Shown one piece after another: positions 24,878 through 32,565 of a stretch of DNA of 34,511 nucleotides (its first letter is position 1; the number at the start of each line of letters is the position of its first letter). The position numbers and the translations under genes are program-made. The DNA comes from Candidatus Izemoplasma sp. (GTDB lineage: Bacteria > Bacillota_I > Bacilli_A > Izemoplasmatales > Izemoplasmataceae), in assembly GCA_007117885.1 (NCBI GenBank), contig SKFS01000001.1:1-34511 (forward strand), read 5' to 3'. The notes under the pieces are model-generated. The model had not been told where the DNA came from. It did no database searches and saw only the letters and a program-made list of their open reading frames with translations.

Positions 24878-25807
24878 ATGAAAATCTATTTACCGACTCC
24901 CGAATACCGCACTTACTTTAACCAACACACGACCCTCAACCTCACATTTGTCGATGCCAAAAGTGAGGCGGAAGTGATTATATCGGGTCGTTTTTCACGC
25001 GAAGACTTTCAGCCAAAACTCAAAGCGGTCATCGTCCCTTATACAGGGTTAGACCATATCGATTTAGCGTTAATTAAAGCCGAATCGATACCTTTATTTA
25101 ACACGACAGAACACTCTAAGTTTGTCGCAGAGAAAGCTCTTCAACTGTTGCTTGCGTTGCTCGGAAACGTCGTGAATTTTCACAATGCCTTAAGCCATGG
25201 CGATTGGAGTGAGCGCATCAACAAAGATCGTAAACCATGGGTCAGCCTATTCAACCGCAAAATCGGTATTTATGGGTATGGCCGCATTGGCCGAATCTTT
25301 AAAGACATCGTCGCCCCGTTTACTAAGGATATTACCGTGATCGATCGTGGTAAAGACTATCCTGGGGTCACCGCTGTCAAAGACCTCGAAACACTGATCG
25401 CAAAAAGTGAGATTGTCGTGATTGCTGCCCCATTAACCTGCACCACCCGTGGCAGCTTTAATCAAACCATTTTAAACCAAATGCAGGACAAGTATTTAAT
25501 CAACGTAGGAAGAGGGCCAATCATCGAAGAAGAAGCCCTGTTCTATGCGCTTAAAAACCAGGTTCTAAAAGGCTTCGCGAGCGACGTTTGGTACCAGTAT
25601 CACAGTCAAAAACAGCCGATAATACCACCTTCAAAATACCCCTTGGAGCTTTTTGATAACGTCGTCTTAAGTCCACATTGTGGTGGCTACACCACAGAGT
25701 TTAACGCGCTGATGGTCGCCAAACTGCTCGACTACGTTGAAGCCATTGCCAAGGGGGATTACTCCGAGGCGCTTATGAATGGAGGCGACAATGAAAACCT
25801 ATTATGA
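24878..25807 (+). CDS. D-2-hydroxyacid dehydrogenase family protein, atypical active site
   Basis: A 309-residue NAD(P)-dependent oxidoreductase. The nucleotide-binding GYGRIG is at 133-138, the catalytic Arg is R212 in NVGRGP and the catalytic His is H267 in SPHCGGYT. The segment that usually reads DVFExEPL, carrying the acid that pairs with His, is DVWYQYHSQKQP here, so the canonical Glu is missing. A Gln at this position is known in formate/phosphite dehydrogenases, so the substrate may differ from lactate-type acids. AAAGGTG sets the start at 24878. It overlaps the next gene by 17 bases. Family certain, reaction not. Confidence 0.85.
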   Translation: MKIYLPTPEYRTYFNQHTTLNLTFVDAKSEAEVIISGRFSREDFQPKLKAVIVPYTGLDHIDLALIKAESIPLFNTTEHSKFVAEKALQLLLALLGNVVNFHNALSHGDWSERINKDRKPWVSLFNRKIGIYGYGRIGRIFKDIVAPFTKDITVIDRGKDYPGVTAVKDLETLIAKSEIVVIAAPLTCTTRGSFNQTILNQMQDKYLINVGRGPIIEEEALFYALKNQVLKGFASDVWYQYHSQKQPIIPPSKYPLELFDNVVLSPHCGGYTTEFNALMVAKLLDYVEAIAKGDYSEALMNGGDNENLL

Positions 25808-26882
25808 TGAACGCCATTTGATCTTTTCTAGAATGCGCTTAAAACCAGGAACAGACGCCTATCAAGATTACTACCAAAAACAGCCTCACCTCAAAGCGAA
25901 AGACGACGCCATGCGTGGTCTGAATATTACCGAAAAACTCCGTGTCAGCAATCACTATAAAAGCCTCTTTTTCCCCTTAACACAAAACAATAAAGCCCTC
26001 CTAAAAAACTGGCATGATTTCCTCGAACATCACCCCTTAAAAAGCCCACCCGTCACCATCCCTAAACACTTTTCTAAAAACATTAAAGAAATTGCCAAAC
26101 ATTTTGGCGCCGATGCGGTAGGGATTGTTCGCTTAACTGACGATCACTTTTATTCCCATCACGGTGCACAAAGTGACGATATCGGTCGGCCTCTATATGG
26201 CCAAAAGACCGATAAAGACTATCGTTATGCGATCGTCTACGTGCAGTCGATGAACCGTGATATGATTAATCGGGCGCCGTTTTTTGAAGAAATGTTGGAA
26301 ACCGAAAACGTCTATTTAAACATTGCCTATACAGGTTTTCGTTTAGCGCTTTACTTAAAAAGCCTAGGTTACAAAAGTCTCTTTCAAAGCGAGGCCTTTT
26401 ACCTCACACCACTTGTGCCTTTAGCTTACGACGCAGGACTCGGTGAAATCGGCATGGCCAATCATCTAGTGCATCCAGAGTACGGGGATGCCATCCGCAT
26501 CGGTGCTGTCCTTACCCAACTGCCATTAGAAGCCGATCGGCCCATCGATTTTGGTCTTGAAGCTTTTTGTAAACGATGTGCCTTATGCTTAATGAACTGT
26601 CCCTCAAACTCGATTAAACCTCACCCTAGAATAGTGAACCAGCGACGGTTTTACAAGTTTGATGATCAAACCTGCTTTCAACTGTGGAAAAACACCGGCA
26701 CCGATTGCGGTACCTGTCTCCAAAGCTGCCCATTCACCCAAGGCATTGAACGCACCACGTTGGATTGGATGAAAAATGATATCGAGCGCATCGACCGCGT
26801 CATTCAACAGCACCTCGAAAGACACACGCGACGTAAATTCATTAAAAAACCTTTAAGTATAGTTGCGATAGAGGAGGAATAA
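25791..26882 (+). CDS. Reductive-dehalogenase-like cytoplasmic protein with two [4Fe-4S] sites
   Basis: The 363-residue protein has a C-terminal double cluster motif: C260, C263, C266 and C270 (CxxCxxCxxxCP), then C295, C306, C309 and C313 (CPF). Ahead of it, GEIGMANHLVHPEYGDAIRIGAVLT (about residues 218-242) follows the pattern of the corrinoid-binding core of reductive dehalogenases (RdhA) and of epoxyqueuosine reductase QueG. There is no Tat signal, no membrane helix and no RdhB-like partner, so it is not a respiratory dehalogenase. GGAGG 5 bases upstream sets ATG 25791 over the ATG at 25779. A B12-dependent reduction of an unknown substrate is inferred. A degenerate ferredoxin-like role is also possible. 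Confidence 0.8.
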   Translation: MKTYYDERHLIFSRMRLKPGTDAYQDYYQKQPHLKAKDDAMRGLNITEKLRVSNHYKSLFFPLTQNNKALLKNWHDFLEHHPLKSPPVTIPKHFSKNIKEIAKHFGADAVGIVRLTDDHFYSHHGAQSDDIGRPLYGQKTDKDYRYAIVYVQSMNRDMINRAPFFEEMLETENVYLNIAYTGFRLALYLKSLGYKSLFQSEAFYLTPLVPLAYDAGLGEIGMANHLVHPEYGDAIRIGAVLTQLPLEADRPIDFGLEAFCKRCALCLMNCPSNSIKPHPRIVNQRRFYKFDDQTCFQLWKNTGTDCGTCLQSCPFTQGIERTTLDWMKNDIERIDRVIQQHLERHTRRKFIKKPLSIVAIEEE

Positions 26883-26883
26883 C

Positions 26884-27117
26884 ATGCTTACCATCGATCT
26901 TCATGGAATGCTCGTCAATCAAGCACTAAAAACTCTTGAAAAAGCCATCAAAGACGCACCGAAAGGCACAGAACACATCCGTGTTATTCACGGGCATCAT
27001 CACGGCGACGCCATCCGTCAGATGGTGCGAGATCCAAATCAATTACGCAGTCGCCGCCTAATTCGTCGCAAACAAACCAAAAACCCTGGTGAAACGATTC
27101 TCGTAATCGATGACTAA
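26884..27117 (+). CDS. Stand-alone Smr domain protein
   Basis: A 77-residue Smr (small MutS-related) domain with both hallmarks: IDLHGMLVNQAL at residues 4-15 (canonical LDxHG) and IRVIHGHHHGDAI at 32-44, where the usual HGxGxG is HGHHHG. Smr domains act as nucleases or nucleic-acid-binding modules, for instance in ribosome rescue and repair. It starts 1 base after the preceding stop, with AGAGGAGG as ribosome site, and overlaps the next gene by 8 bases. The role within this operon is unclear. Confidence 0.85.
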   Translation: MLTIDLHGMLVNQALKTLEKAIKDAPKGTEHIRVIHGHHHGDAIRQMVRDPNQLRSRRLIRRKQTKNPGETILVIDD

Positions 27118-27412
27118 CTCCCCTTTCGCAAAAGCATTATTTTTAGTTATTGCGACGATGGCCTTACTACTTATCTTCATCTTCATCGTGCTGCCCCTCA
27201 ATAATCTGATCCTGACAATCATTTCAGTGGTGCTAATCGTTACGATGCTTGTTGCTGTGCAACTGTTTCATTCCTACACCTTGTTTAAGCGCGATCAAGA
27301 CGACCAAGCACTCAATATGAGACCGTGTCCTCACTGTGCAGTACCGATCTATAAAAGTGATAAAATGTGTCCTTACTGTAAAAAAAACTTCAAGGATGAA
27401 AAAAAACCGTGA
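27110..27412 (+). CDS. Small membrane protein with C-terminal zinc ribbon
   Basis: The 100-residue protein has two hydrophobic helices (about residues 8-29 and 33-54) followed by a cytoplasmic zinc ribbon, C73, C76, C87 and C90 (CPHC, CPYC). Function unknown. Such two-helix/ribbon proteins are common unassigned membrane proteins. It begins inside the Smr gene's last codons and is the final gene of the operon, its stop lying in the terminator. Confidence 0.75.
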   Translation: MTNSPFAKALFLVIATMALLLIFIFIVLPLNNLILTIISVVLIVTMLVAVQLFHSYTLFKRDQDDQALNMRPCPHCAVPIYKSDKMCPYCKKNFKDEKKP

Positions 27413-27428
27413 GAGACACGGTTTTTTT
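27401..27428 (+). terminator. Terminator of the 23730-27412 operon
   Basis: CCGTG (27407-27411), loop AGAGA, CACGG (27417-27421), flanked by an A-run and TTTTTTT. It overlaps the end of the last gene. Confidence 0.88.
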
Positions 27429-27436
27429 GATATAAT
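27428..27436 (+). promoter_or_regulatory. Extended -10 promoter of nfnAB
   Basis: TGATATAAT immediately after the terminator T-run. No -35 is recognisable. The leader is about 50 bases, with GAGGTG as ribosome site. Confidence 0.6.
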
Positions 27437-27491
27437 AGGGTTGTGAGTAAAAAAAAGAAAGCGTTTTTATTTTAAATGATGAGGTGACTGA

Positions 27492-28307
27492 ATGTACAAA
27501 ATAACAAAGAAAGTAGTACTTAATGAAGCCATCGATTTAATGCATATCGAAGCCCCTTTAGTGGCAAAAAATGCAAAGCCTGGACACTTCGTAATTGTCC
27601 GTGTCGATAAAGATGGCGAACGCATTCCCTTAACGATTGCGGGTATGAACGGGAACGATGTTCATATCATCTACCAAAAACTCGGATACTCGACGCAACT
27701 ACTCGGTGAAAAAGCGGCCGGCGATACGATTGAAGACTTTGTCGGTCCCCTTGGTAAAGCGGCCCACATCCGTGATAAAAAACATGTGGTTGGCGTCGCA
27801 GGTGGCGTGGGCAGTGCCCCGCTCTTACCGCAGTTAAAAGCCTATTATGAACAAGGTACGAAAGTCACGTTAATCCTTGGTGCACGGAATCAAGACTACA
27901 TTATCTTGCGTGATGAGTATGCTAAGTTCTGTGACCAAATTATCGTCACCACTGACGATGGATCACTCGGCCAAAAAGGCCTTGTCACTGACGCCTTAAA
28001 ACCATTGTTAGCGTCGGATAAAAGCATCGATCATGTCATTGCTATCGGGCCAGTAATTATGATGAAATATGTGACATTAATGGCAAAAGAATATCAAAAA
28101 ACCATTGATGTTAGCTTAAATCCAATTATGATTGATGGGACAGGGATGTGTGGAAACTGTCGTGTTAGCATCGGCGGCGAAACCTTTTTTGCCTGCATCG
28201 ACGGTCCAGACTTTGCTGGAGAAGACGTTGATTTCGATGAGCTTATGGCTCGGCAAAACTACTATAAAGAAGAAGAACATGTCTGCTATATGAGGTTGAA
28301 AAAATGA
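27492..28307 (+). CDS. nfnA: NADH-dependent reduced ferredoxin:NADP+ oxidoreductase, subunit A
   Basis: FAD and [2Fe-2S] subunit of the flavin-based electron-bifurcating NfnAB complex, which couples reduced ferredoxin plus NADH to NADP+ reduction. It is related to PyrK. The 271-residue protein has a ferredoxin-reductase-like FAD domain (RIPLTIAGM near residue 44), an NAD site (GVAGGVGSAPLLP, 101-113) and the distinctive cluster ligands Asp215, Cys220, Cys223 and Cys235; one Asp plus three Cys is known for NfnA. It overlaps nfnB by the ATGA tetranucleotide. A sulfide dehydrogenase-type (Sud) role is the alternative name for the same family. Confidence 0.9.
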   Translation: MYKITKKVVLNEAIDLMHIEAPLVAKNAKPGHFVIVRVDKDGERIPLTIAGMNGNDVHIIYQKLGYSTQLLGEKAAGDTIEDFVGPLGKAAHIRDKKHVVGVAGGVGSAPLLPQLKAYYEQGTKVTLILGARNQDYIILRDEYAKFCDQIIVTTDDGSLGQKGLVTDALKPLLASDKSIDHVIAIGPVIMMKYVTLMAKEYQKTIDVSLNPIMIDGTGMCGNCRVSIGGETFFACIDGPDFAGEDVDFDELMARQNYYKEEEHVCYMRLKK

Positions 28308-29689
28308 TTAAAACCCCAAGAACAAAAATGCAAGAACAAGATGCCAACATCCGCATCGAAAACTTTTTAGAAGTTGCACTTGGCTATTCCCTTGAAGAAG
28401 CCCGCGAAGAAGCACGCCGCTGCATCGATTGTAAAAATCCTCGCTGCGTCGTTGCCTGTCCTGTTCGCGTTAAAATACCCGAGTTTATCAAGTTGCTTTT
28501 AGAGGATGCTTTAGATGAGGCCTTTGAGACCATCTATGAAGACAATATCCTGCCCTCAATTTGTGGCCGTGTCTGTCCTCAGGAAAGTCAATGTGAAGGC
28601 GCGTGTATTTTAGGGATTAAAAGCCAACCCGTATCGATTGGAGCATTAGAGCGTTTTGTTGGTGATTACGGGATGGAAAAAGGACTAGCAAATACCGGTG
28701 CACCGCCCTCAAACGGCATTAAAGTCGCCGTGGTCGGCAGTGGCCCTGCAGGGTTAGCAAACGCAGCTAGCTTACGAAAAAAAGGCTACGAAGTAACAAT
28801 ATTTGAAGCCTTGCATGATTACGGTGGCGTTTTGAAATACGGCATCCCTGATTTTCGACTACCTAAAGAAATCGTTACTAATGAGGTGCAAAACCTTGAA
28901 AACCTCGGCGTGAAATTTGTCAAAAATGCCGTTATCGGCAAAAGTCTAACCATTGATCAACTCTTTGAAGAAGGCTTCGAATCGATCTTCATCGGCAGTG
29001 GTGCTGGACTTCCGAGCGCCTTAGGTGTTCCCGGTGAAAACCTTAATGGTGTCTACTATGCAAACGAGTTTTTAACCCGTGTAAACCTAATGAAATCACG
29101 GAAAGGTGTCTTTAGCAAAACTCCCATTAAACTCGGCGATAATGTTGCCGTAGTTGGTGGTGGCAACGTCGCAATGGATGCCGCCCGTACTGCCAAACGT
29201 CTTGGCGCTAAAAACGTCTTTATACTCTACCGTCGCGGACGTGAAGGCTTACCGGCACGTTTAGAAGAAATCCACCATGCTGAAGAAGAAGGCATCGTCT
29301 TTAACCTATTAACCAACCCTGTAGAAATCATTGGCGAAGATCGTCTCGTCAAGCAAGTCCGCTGTGAACACATGAAACTCGGTGAACCCGATACAAGTGG
29401 GCGCAGACGTCCGCTACCTACTGGCGAATTTACGACCTTTGACATCGACAATATCATCATCTCAATCGGTCAAAAACCAAACCCAATATTAAAAGACAAT
29501 ACCCTCGGCCTTGACACCCAACCCTGGGGTGGTATTATTACCGATGAGTTCCAAATGACCTCGATTCCTGGCGTCTTTGCAGGGGGAGACGTAGTCACCG
29601 GTGCGGCAACTGTTATTTTAGCTATGGGTGCGGGAAAAGACGCCGCCCATCATATGCATGAATATTTACAAACAAAAAACAAGCAATAA
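28304..29689 (+). CDS. nfnB: NADH-dependent reduced ferredoxin:NADP+ oxidoreductase, subunit B
   Basis: Bifurcating FAD subunit, related to the glutamate synthase small subunit. The N-terminal two [4Fe-4S] motifs are complete: C40, C43, C48, C52 and C87, C91, C97, C101. FAD-binding GSGPAG lies at 145-150, the second Rossmann motif is VVGGGNVAMDAA, and the C-terminal FAGGDVVTGAATVILAMGAG closes the FAD site. Length of 461 residues is normal. Presence of nfnA and absence of a glutamate synthase large subunit gene argue for Nfn rather than GltD. It would balance NADH, NADPH and ferredoxin in the fermentation. Confidence 0.92.
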   Translation: MIKTPRTKMQEQDANIRIENFLEVALGYSLEEAREEARRCIDCKNPRCVVACPVRVKIPEFIKLLLEDALDEAFETIYEDNILPSICGRVCPQESQCEGACILGIKSQPVSIGALERFVGDYGMEKGLANTGAPPSNGIKVAVVGSGPAGLANAASLRKKGYEVTIFEALHDYGGVLKYGIPDFRLPKEIVTNEVQNLENLGVKFVKNAVIGKSLTIDQLFEEGFESIFIGSGAGLPSALGVPGENLNGVYYANEFLTRVNLMKSRKGVFSKTPIKLGDNVAVVGGGNVAMDAARTAKRLGAKNVFILYRRGREGLPARLEEIHHAEEEGIVFNLLTNPVEIIGEDRLVKQVRCEHMKLGEPDTSGRRRPLPTGEFTTFDIDNIIISIGQKPNPILKDNTLGLDTQPWGGIITDEFQMTSIPGVFAGGDVVTGAATVILAMGAGKDAAHHMHEYLQTKNKQ

Positions 29690-29714
29690 TTTTACTAAAT
29701 CCATAGCACAACTA

Positions 29715-29743
29715 TTGACTTTCTACCGATTTATTGATAAACT
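29715..29743 (+). promoter_or_regulatory. Promoter of the fakB2-fabT unit
   Basis: TTGACT (29715-29720), a 17-base spacer and TGA-TAAACT (-10 at 29738-29743). Predicted start near 29750, just before the palindrome. Confidence 0.65.
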
Positions 29744-29756
29744 TTGAAAATAAGAT

Positions 29757-29773
29757 ATTTTGAAGTTCAAAAT
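29757..29773 (+). promoter_or_regulatory. FabT-box-like operator
   Basis: ATTTTGAAGTTCAAAAT is a perfect palindrome with 8-base arms around G29765. From memory, the lactococcal FabT box is close to ANTTTGATTATCAAATT; the outer TTTGA and TCAAA and their 3-base spacing agree. It lies just downstream of the predicted transcription start and ahead of a gene pair that itself encodes a FabT-like protein, suggesting autoregulation. Confidence 0.7.
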
Positions 29774-29792
29774 AAAATAAATGGAGGTCATT

Positions 29793-30647
29793 ATGAGCAA
29801 AATAGGACTTGTGGTTTGTGGAAACTCTGGAATTGATTACATTAAGCATGATTACGATATTCGTGTCATCCGTTCAATGTTATTGTTTGGTGACGATGAA
29901 TACACAGATTTCATTGACATCAAAGCCGATGCGTTTTACAAAATGCTTATCGAAAAACCAGAATTACACCCATCTACAGCCCAAACAGCAACAGGCGTTA
30001 TTCTCGAAACTTATGAGAAACTAAAAGCCGATGGTTACGATGAAATTCTCGTTATTACGATTTCATCAAAACTCAGTGGTACTTACGAAGGTGCCGTGAT
30101 GGCGAAAAACATGATTGAAGGCATTAAAGTGACGGTTTTTGATTCTTTAACGGTGTCTTATCCAGAAGCCTACATGGTTCTCACCGCCGCAGAAATGATC
30201 AAAAAAGGGAAAGGCGTTTCTGAAGTCATCGATCGCTTAATGTTTATTCGTGAAAACCATGGAATTTTAGTTTCTGTCGATACCTTAAAATATTTAGTCC
30301 GCAACGGACGTTTAAGCGGTGCAAGTGGTTTCTTAGGTGGCTTATTAAACATTAAACCAATGTTAACACTCACCCGTGAAGGACGACTTGAACCTCTCGA
30401 GAAAATTCGTACCCGCAAAAAAGCCATCAACCGCATTATCGATAAGTACGTTGAAGAACACGCTGAGGATAATCAAGAAGTCTTTATCGCCCATGCGAAC
30501 GCCTTTGATGTCTTAGACGAAGTCAAAGAGAAGTTGCTTGAGCGCTGTCCACAAATTAAAGAACTAAAAGTCCACCCGCTCACACCGGTCGTTGGCGCAC
30601 ACGCTGGACCCGGCACCCTAGCGATTGGCTGGATTAAGAAAAAATAA
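29793..30647 (+). CDS. fakB: DegV family fatty-acid-binding protein (FakB-like), copy 2
   Basis: A 284-residue paralogue of the protein at 4486, with the same layout: N-terminal KIGLVVCGNSGIDYI, fatty-acid site ISSKLSGTY, RNGRLSGASGF, and a C-terminal HAGPGTLAIGW. The DegV fold supplies bound fatty acid to the FakA kinase. The N-terminal acid-loop region (CGNSGIDY) replaces the more usual DTxxDL pattern. The frame opens at ATG 29781, but ATG 29793 is chosen because GGAGGT at 29783 lies 4 bases before it. It is cotranscribed with the FabT-like regulator 22 bases downstream, which is good context for a fatty-acid role. Confidence 0.92.
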   Translation: MSKIGLVVCGNSGIDYIKHDYDIRVIRSMLLFGDDEYTDFIDIKADAFYKMLIEKPELHPSTAQTATGVILETYEKLKADGYDEILVITISSKLSGTYEGAVMAKNMIEGIKVTVFDSLTVSYPEAYMVLTAAEMIKKGKGVSEVIDRLMFIRENHGILVSVDTLKYLVRNGRLSGASGFLGGLLNIKPMLTLTREGRLEPLEKIRTRKKAINRIIDKYVEEHAEDNQEVFIAHANAFDVLDEVKEKLLERCPQIKELKVHPLTPVVGAHAGPGTLAIGWIKKK

Positions 30648-30669
30648 CCGATAAAAGGGGGACCCAACA

Positions 30670-31110
30670 ATGGCCCACACACCAAAATACGTCATCAATG
30701 AACTCTTGGTTGAAGTCTTCAACCAAATTCTGTCGATAGAACAAGAAAACCTCAAAGCACGTGGGGTTAAGCTATCGATGAACGAAGTCCATGTTATTGA
30801 GGCCATTCAAAAAGAAGCAGAACCCACAATGTCAAAAATCGCCCGTCGCTTAAGAATTACGGTGGGCACCCTCACAACGTCCATCAATCGTCTTGTGACG
30901 AAAGGTTACTGTGAACGCTTTTCGAATCCTGAAGACCGTCGCAAAGTGTTTATCCGTTTAACCGAGAAAGCACTCGAAGTTATTCGTATCCATGAAGCGT
31001 TTCACGATGAGATGATTGATGCTGTAATCGAAGACTTACAACTCGATCAAAACCATGTTTTAATTGACAGTTTAGAAAAGCTTACCGATTACTTCAAAAG
31101 CAAGTATTAA
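30670..31110 (+). CDS. fabT: FabT-like MarR family regulator
   Basis: A 146-residue winged-helix repressor. Compared by eye with the streptococcal FabT I remember, it matches in INELLVEVFNQILSIEQ, the recognition region ITVGTLTTSINRL then KGYCERFSN and EDRRKVFIRLTEKA, and the following HEAFH-D-E-M segment. FabT represses fatty-acid genes when bound to acyl-ACP. Here it is not in a fab operon but follows fakB, with a FabT-box-like palindrome upstream of that gene. GGGGG lies before the ATG. It is a MarR protein with certainty; FabT identity is a strong inference from both sequence and site. Confidence 0.85.
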   Translation: MAHTPKYVINELLVEVFNQILSIEQENLKARGVKLSMNEVHVIEAIQKEAEPTMSKIARRLRITVGTLTTSINRLVTKGYCERFSNPEDRRKVFIRLTEKALEVIRIHEAFHDEMIDAVIEDLQLDQNHVLIDSLEKLTDYFKSKY

Positions 31111-31119
31111 CGACGCACC

Positions 31120-31148
31120 TTTACACACCCAACTTAATTTGATACAAT
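31120..31148 (+). promoter_or_regulatory. Promoter of the PadR/HAAS-like pair
   Basis: TTTACA (31120-31125), a 17-base spacer and TACAAT (31143-31148) with TGA before it. The predicted start is just ahead of GGAGGTG. Confidence 0.75.
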
Positions 31149-31179
31149 GAATTGAGCACAGTGTGTGGAGGTGTTTTTT

Positions 31180-31521
31180 ATGGCAATAAGTTCGGATTTA
31201 ATCCGGGGTCATCTCGAAGTCGTTATCTTAAAGATGATCAGCGAAAAAGACCGCTATGCCTACGATTTATCCAATCAAATAACCAAACGTAGCCAGGCGC
31301 AGTTCACGATTAAAGAAGCGACCCTCTACGCCATGGTCCAACGCCTTGAAAAAAAAGGCTTAATCGAATCCTATATCGGCACTAAGTCAAAAGGAAGCAA
31401 ACGGCGATACTATACTATAACAACCTTAGGAAAAGCCTATTATCAAGAACGTCTTAAAGAATGGCAAGAACTAAAAAGTGTGATGACGTCGTTATTGGAG
31501 GATACCCATGAAAGAGATTAA
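31180..31521 (+). CDS. PadR family transcriptional regulator
   Basis: A 113-residue winged-helix regulator of the short PadR (PadR-s2) type. LIRGHLEVVILKMISEKDRYAYDL, TIKEATLYAMVQRLEKKGLI and SKGSKRRYYTIT are family hallmarks. The frame opens at GTG 31165, but ATG 31180 is chosen because GGAGGTG (31168-31174) lies 5 bases before it. It overlaps the following membrane gene by 14 bases. Such PadR genes are commonly paired with a HAAS-domain membrane protein and regulate their own operon. Confidence 0.92.
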   Translation: MAISSDLIRGHLEVVILKMISEKDRYAYDLSNQITKRSQAQFTIKEATLYAMVQRLEKKGLIESYIGTKSKGSKRRYYTITTLGKAYYQERLKEWQELKSVMTSLLEDTHERD

Positions 31522-31936
31522 ACAGTTTGTTGATAAACTTTTTAAACCGTATCAGAAAACACCTGAGACGCTTGACACGATTGAAAAACTCAATGAGATG
31601 CTCACCGAGAAAGTTGAAGATCTCATCGAACAAGGGATAGAAAAATCAGAAGCCATTCATAAAACAATCGTGGAGTTTGGTGAACTCGATGAAATATACA
31701 AAGACGTTCTCAAACAAGAAAAACGCCGCTATAAACGCCAAAAGACCATTCAACATTACCGCAACGATCTACTATTTTCTAGCTTAAGTACTCTCTTCAT
31801 TATCGGCTTGTTTCTCTTCATCAACTTACAGTATATTACTAACTATGGACTCTGGTTTATTATACCGAGTATCGGCATTCTCTTTTGGCCATTAAGTTTG
31901 CTCTATAAACTTCTCAATAAAAAGACCGAAAAGTAA
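31508..31936 (+). CDS. HAAS-like membrane protein partner of PadR
   Basis: A 142-residue protein. The N-terminal 80 residues are helical and charged, with the pattern LTEKVEDLIEQGIEKSEAIHKTIVEFGELDEIYKD resembling the HAAS/permease-prefix domain that typically follows PadR genes. A basic segment (KRRYKRQK) is followed by two hydrophobic helices at about residues 94-109 and 114-135. It overlaps PadR by 14 bases, so they are coexpressed. The role is unknown; a membrane-stress signalling partner is the usual guess. Confidence 0.75.
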   Translation: MKEIKQFVDKLFKPYQKTPETLDTIEKLNEMLTEKVEDLIEQGIEKSEAIHKTIVEFGELDEIYKDVLKQEKRRYKRQKTIQHYRNDLLFSSLSTLFIIGLFLFINLQYITNYGLWFIIPSIGILFWPLSLLYKLLNKKTEK

Positions 31937-31960
31937 AAATACGCCAACGCGTATTTTTTT
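31935..31960 (+). terminator. Terminator of the PadR/HAAS-like pair
   Basis: AAAATACGC (31936-31944), loop CAAC, GCGTATTTT (31949-31957), then further T residues, right after the stop codon. Confidence 0.88.
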
Positions 31961-31993
31961 AGCCACAAAACTTTAGGGTAATTCATAAAAAAG

Positions 31994-32002
31994 TGATACA
32001 AT
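31994..32002 (+). promoter_or_regulatory. Extended -10 promoter of the Gx transporter gene
   Basis: TGATACAAT, 16 bases before the ATG. The -35 is poor (TTTAGG with a 19-base spacer). Confidence 0.5.
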
Positions 32003-32017
32003 AATAACGGTGATATT

Positions 32018-32563
32018 ATGCAAACAAAACGCCTAACCATGCTCGCTATTCTTTTAGCTGCTAGCGTGGTTTTAAATATCGTAGAACGCACGACAATGGC
32101 TGCTCTAACCCAACCCTTTGTCGCCATCCTCGGTCCTGTTGTCGGCGCCGGTGGTATCCGAATCGGGCTCGCGAACGTTGTGATTTTACTCATCTTATAC
32201 ACCTACGGCACTAAAGATGCTTTTGCCTTGCTTCTTTTTAGAATTATTATTGTCGGGCAACTCGCTATTGGGTTGTTTAGTGTTCCTTTTTTTACGAGTT
32301 TAGTCGGTGGTCTCATCTCATTTACTTTAATGATTCTCTTCAAAAAACTTCAAGGATTTTCATTGATCAGTGTCAGTATTGTCGGCGCTGTCGGCCATGT
32401 ACTCGGGCAAATTATTGTTGCGATGGTTCTTTTTGGTTTACCGATTCTCTTTTACTTACCCGCGATGATTTTAATTAGTATTCCGGCCGGCATCTTTACT
32501 GGCAAACTTGCGGAACGCCTGTTAATCAACTTAAAACCCGCGCTTCAAGACACGTCATTATAA
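32018..32563 (+). CDS. Gx transporter family membrane protein
   Basis: A 181-residue integral membrane protein with about five to six helices. It belongs to the family annotated as Gx transporter or heptaprenyl diphosphate synthase component I, which resembles ECF S-components. The N-terminal KRLTMLAILLAASVVLNIVER and the motif GPVVGAGGIRIGLANVVILL are the signature region. In many anaerobes this gene travels with apbE, NusG-like FMN proteins and the Rnf operon, as here. A flavin-related or quinone-related transport role has been suggested from context only. The gene has a weak ribosome site. Confidence 0.85.
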   Translation: MQTKRLTMLAILLAASVVLNIVERTTMAALTQPFVAILGPVVGAGGIRIGLANVVILLILYTYGTKDAFALLLFRIIIVGQLAIGLFSVPFFTSLVGGLISFTLMILFKKLQGFSLISVSIVGAVGHVLGQIIVAMVLFGLPILFYLPAMILISIPAGIFTGKLAERLLINLKPALQDTSL

Positions 32564-32565
32564 AA

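Noticed and set aside
25791-26882. Respiratory reductive dehalogenase (RdhA) for organohalide respiration
   Set aside because: No twin-arginine signal, no membrane anchor gene (rdhB) and short length. It may be related, but not respiratory.
28304-29689. Glutamate synthase small subunit (GltD)
   Set aside because: It overlaps an NfnA-type subunit with the Asp plus three Cys cluster pattern, and no GltB is nearby.
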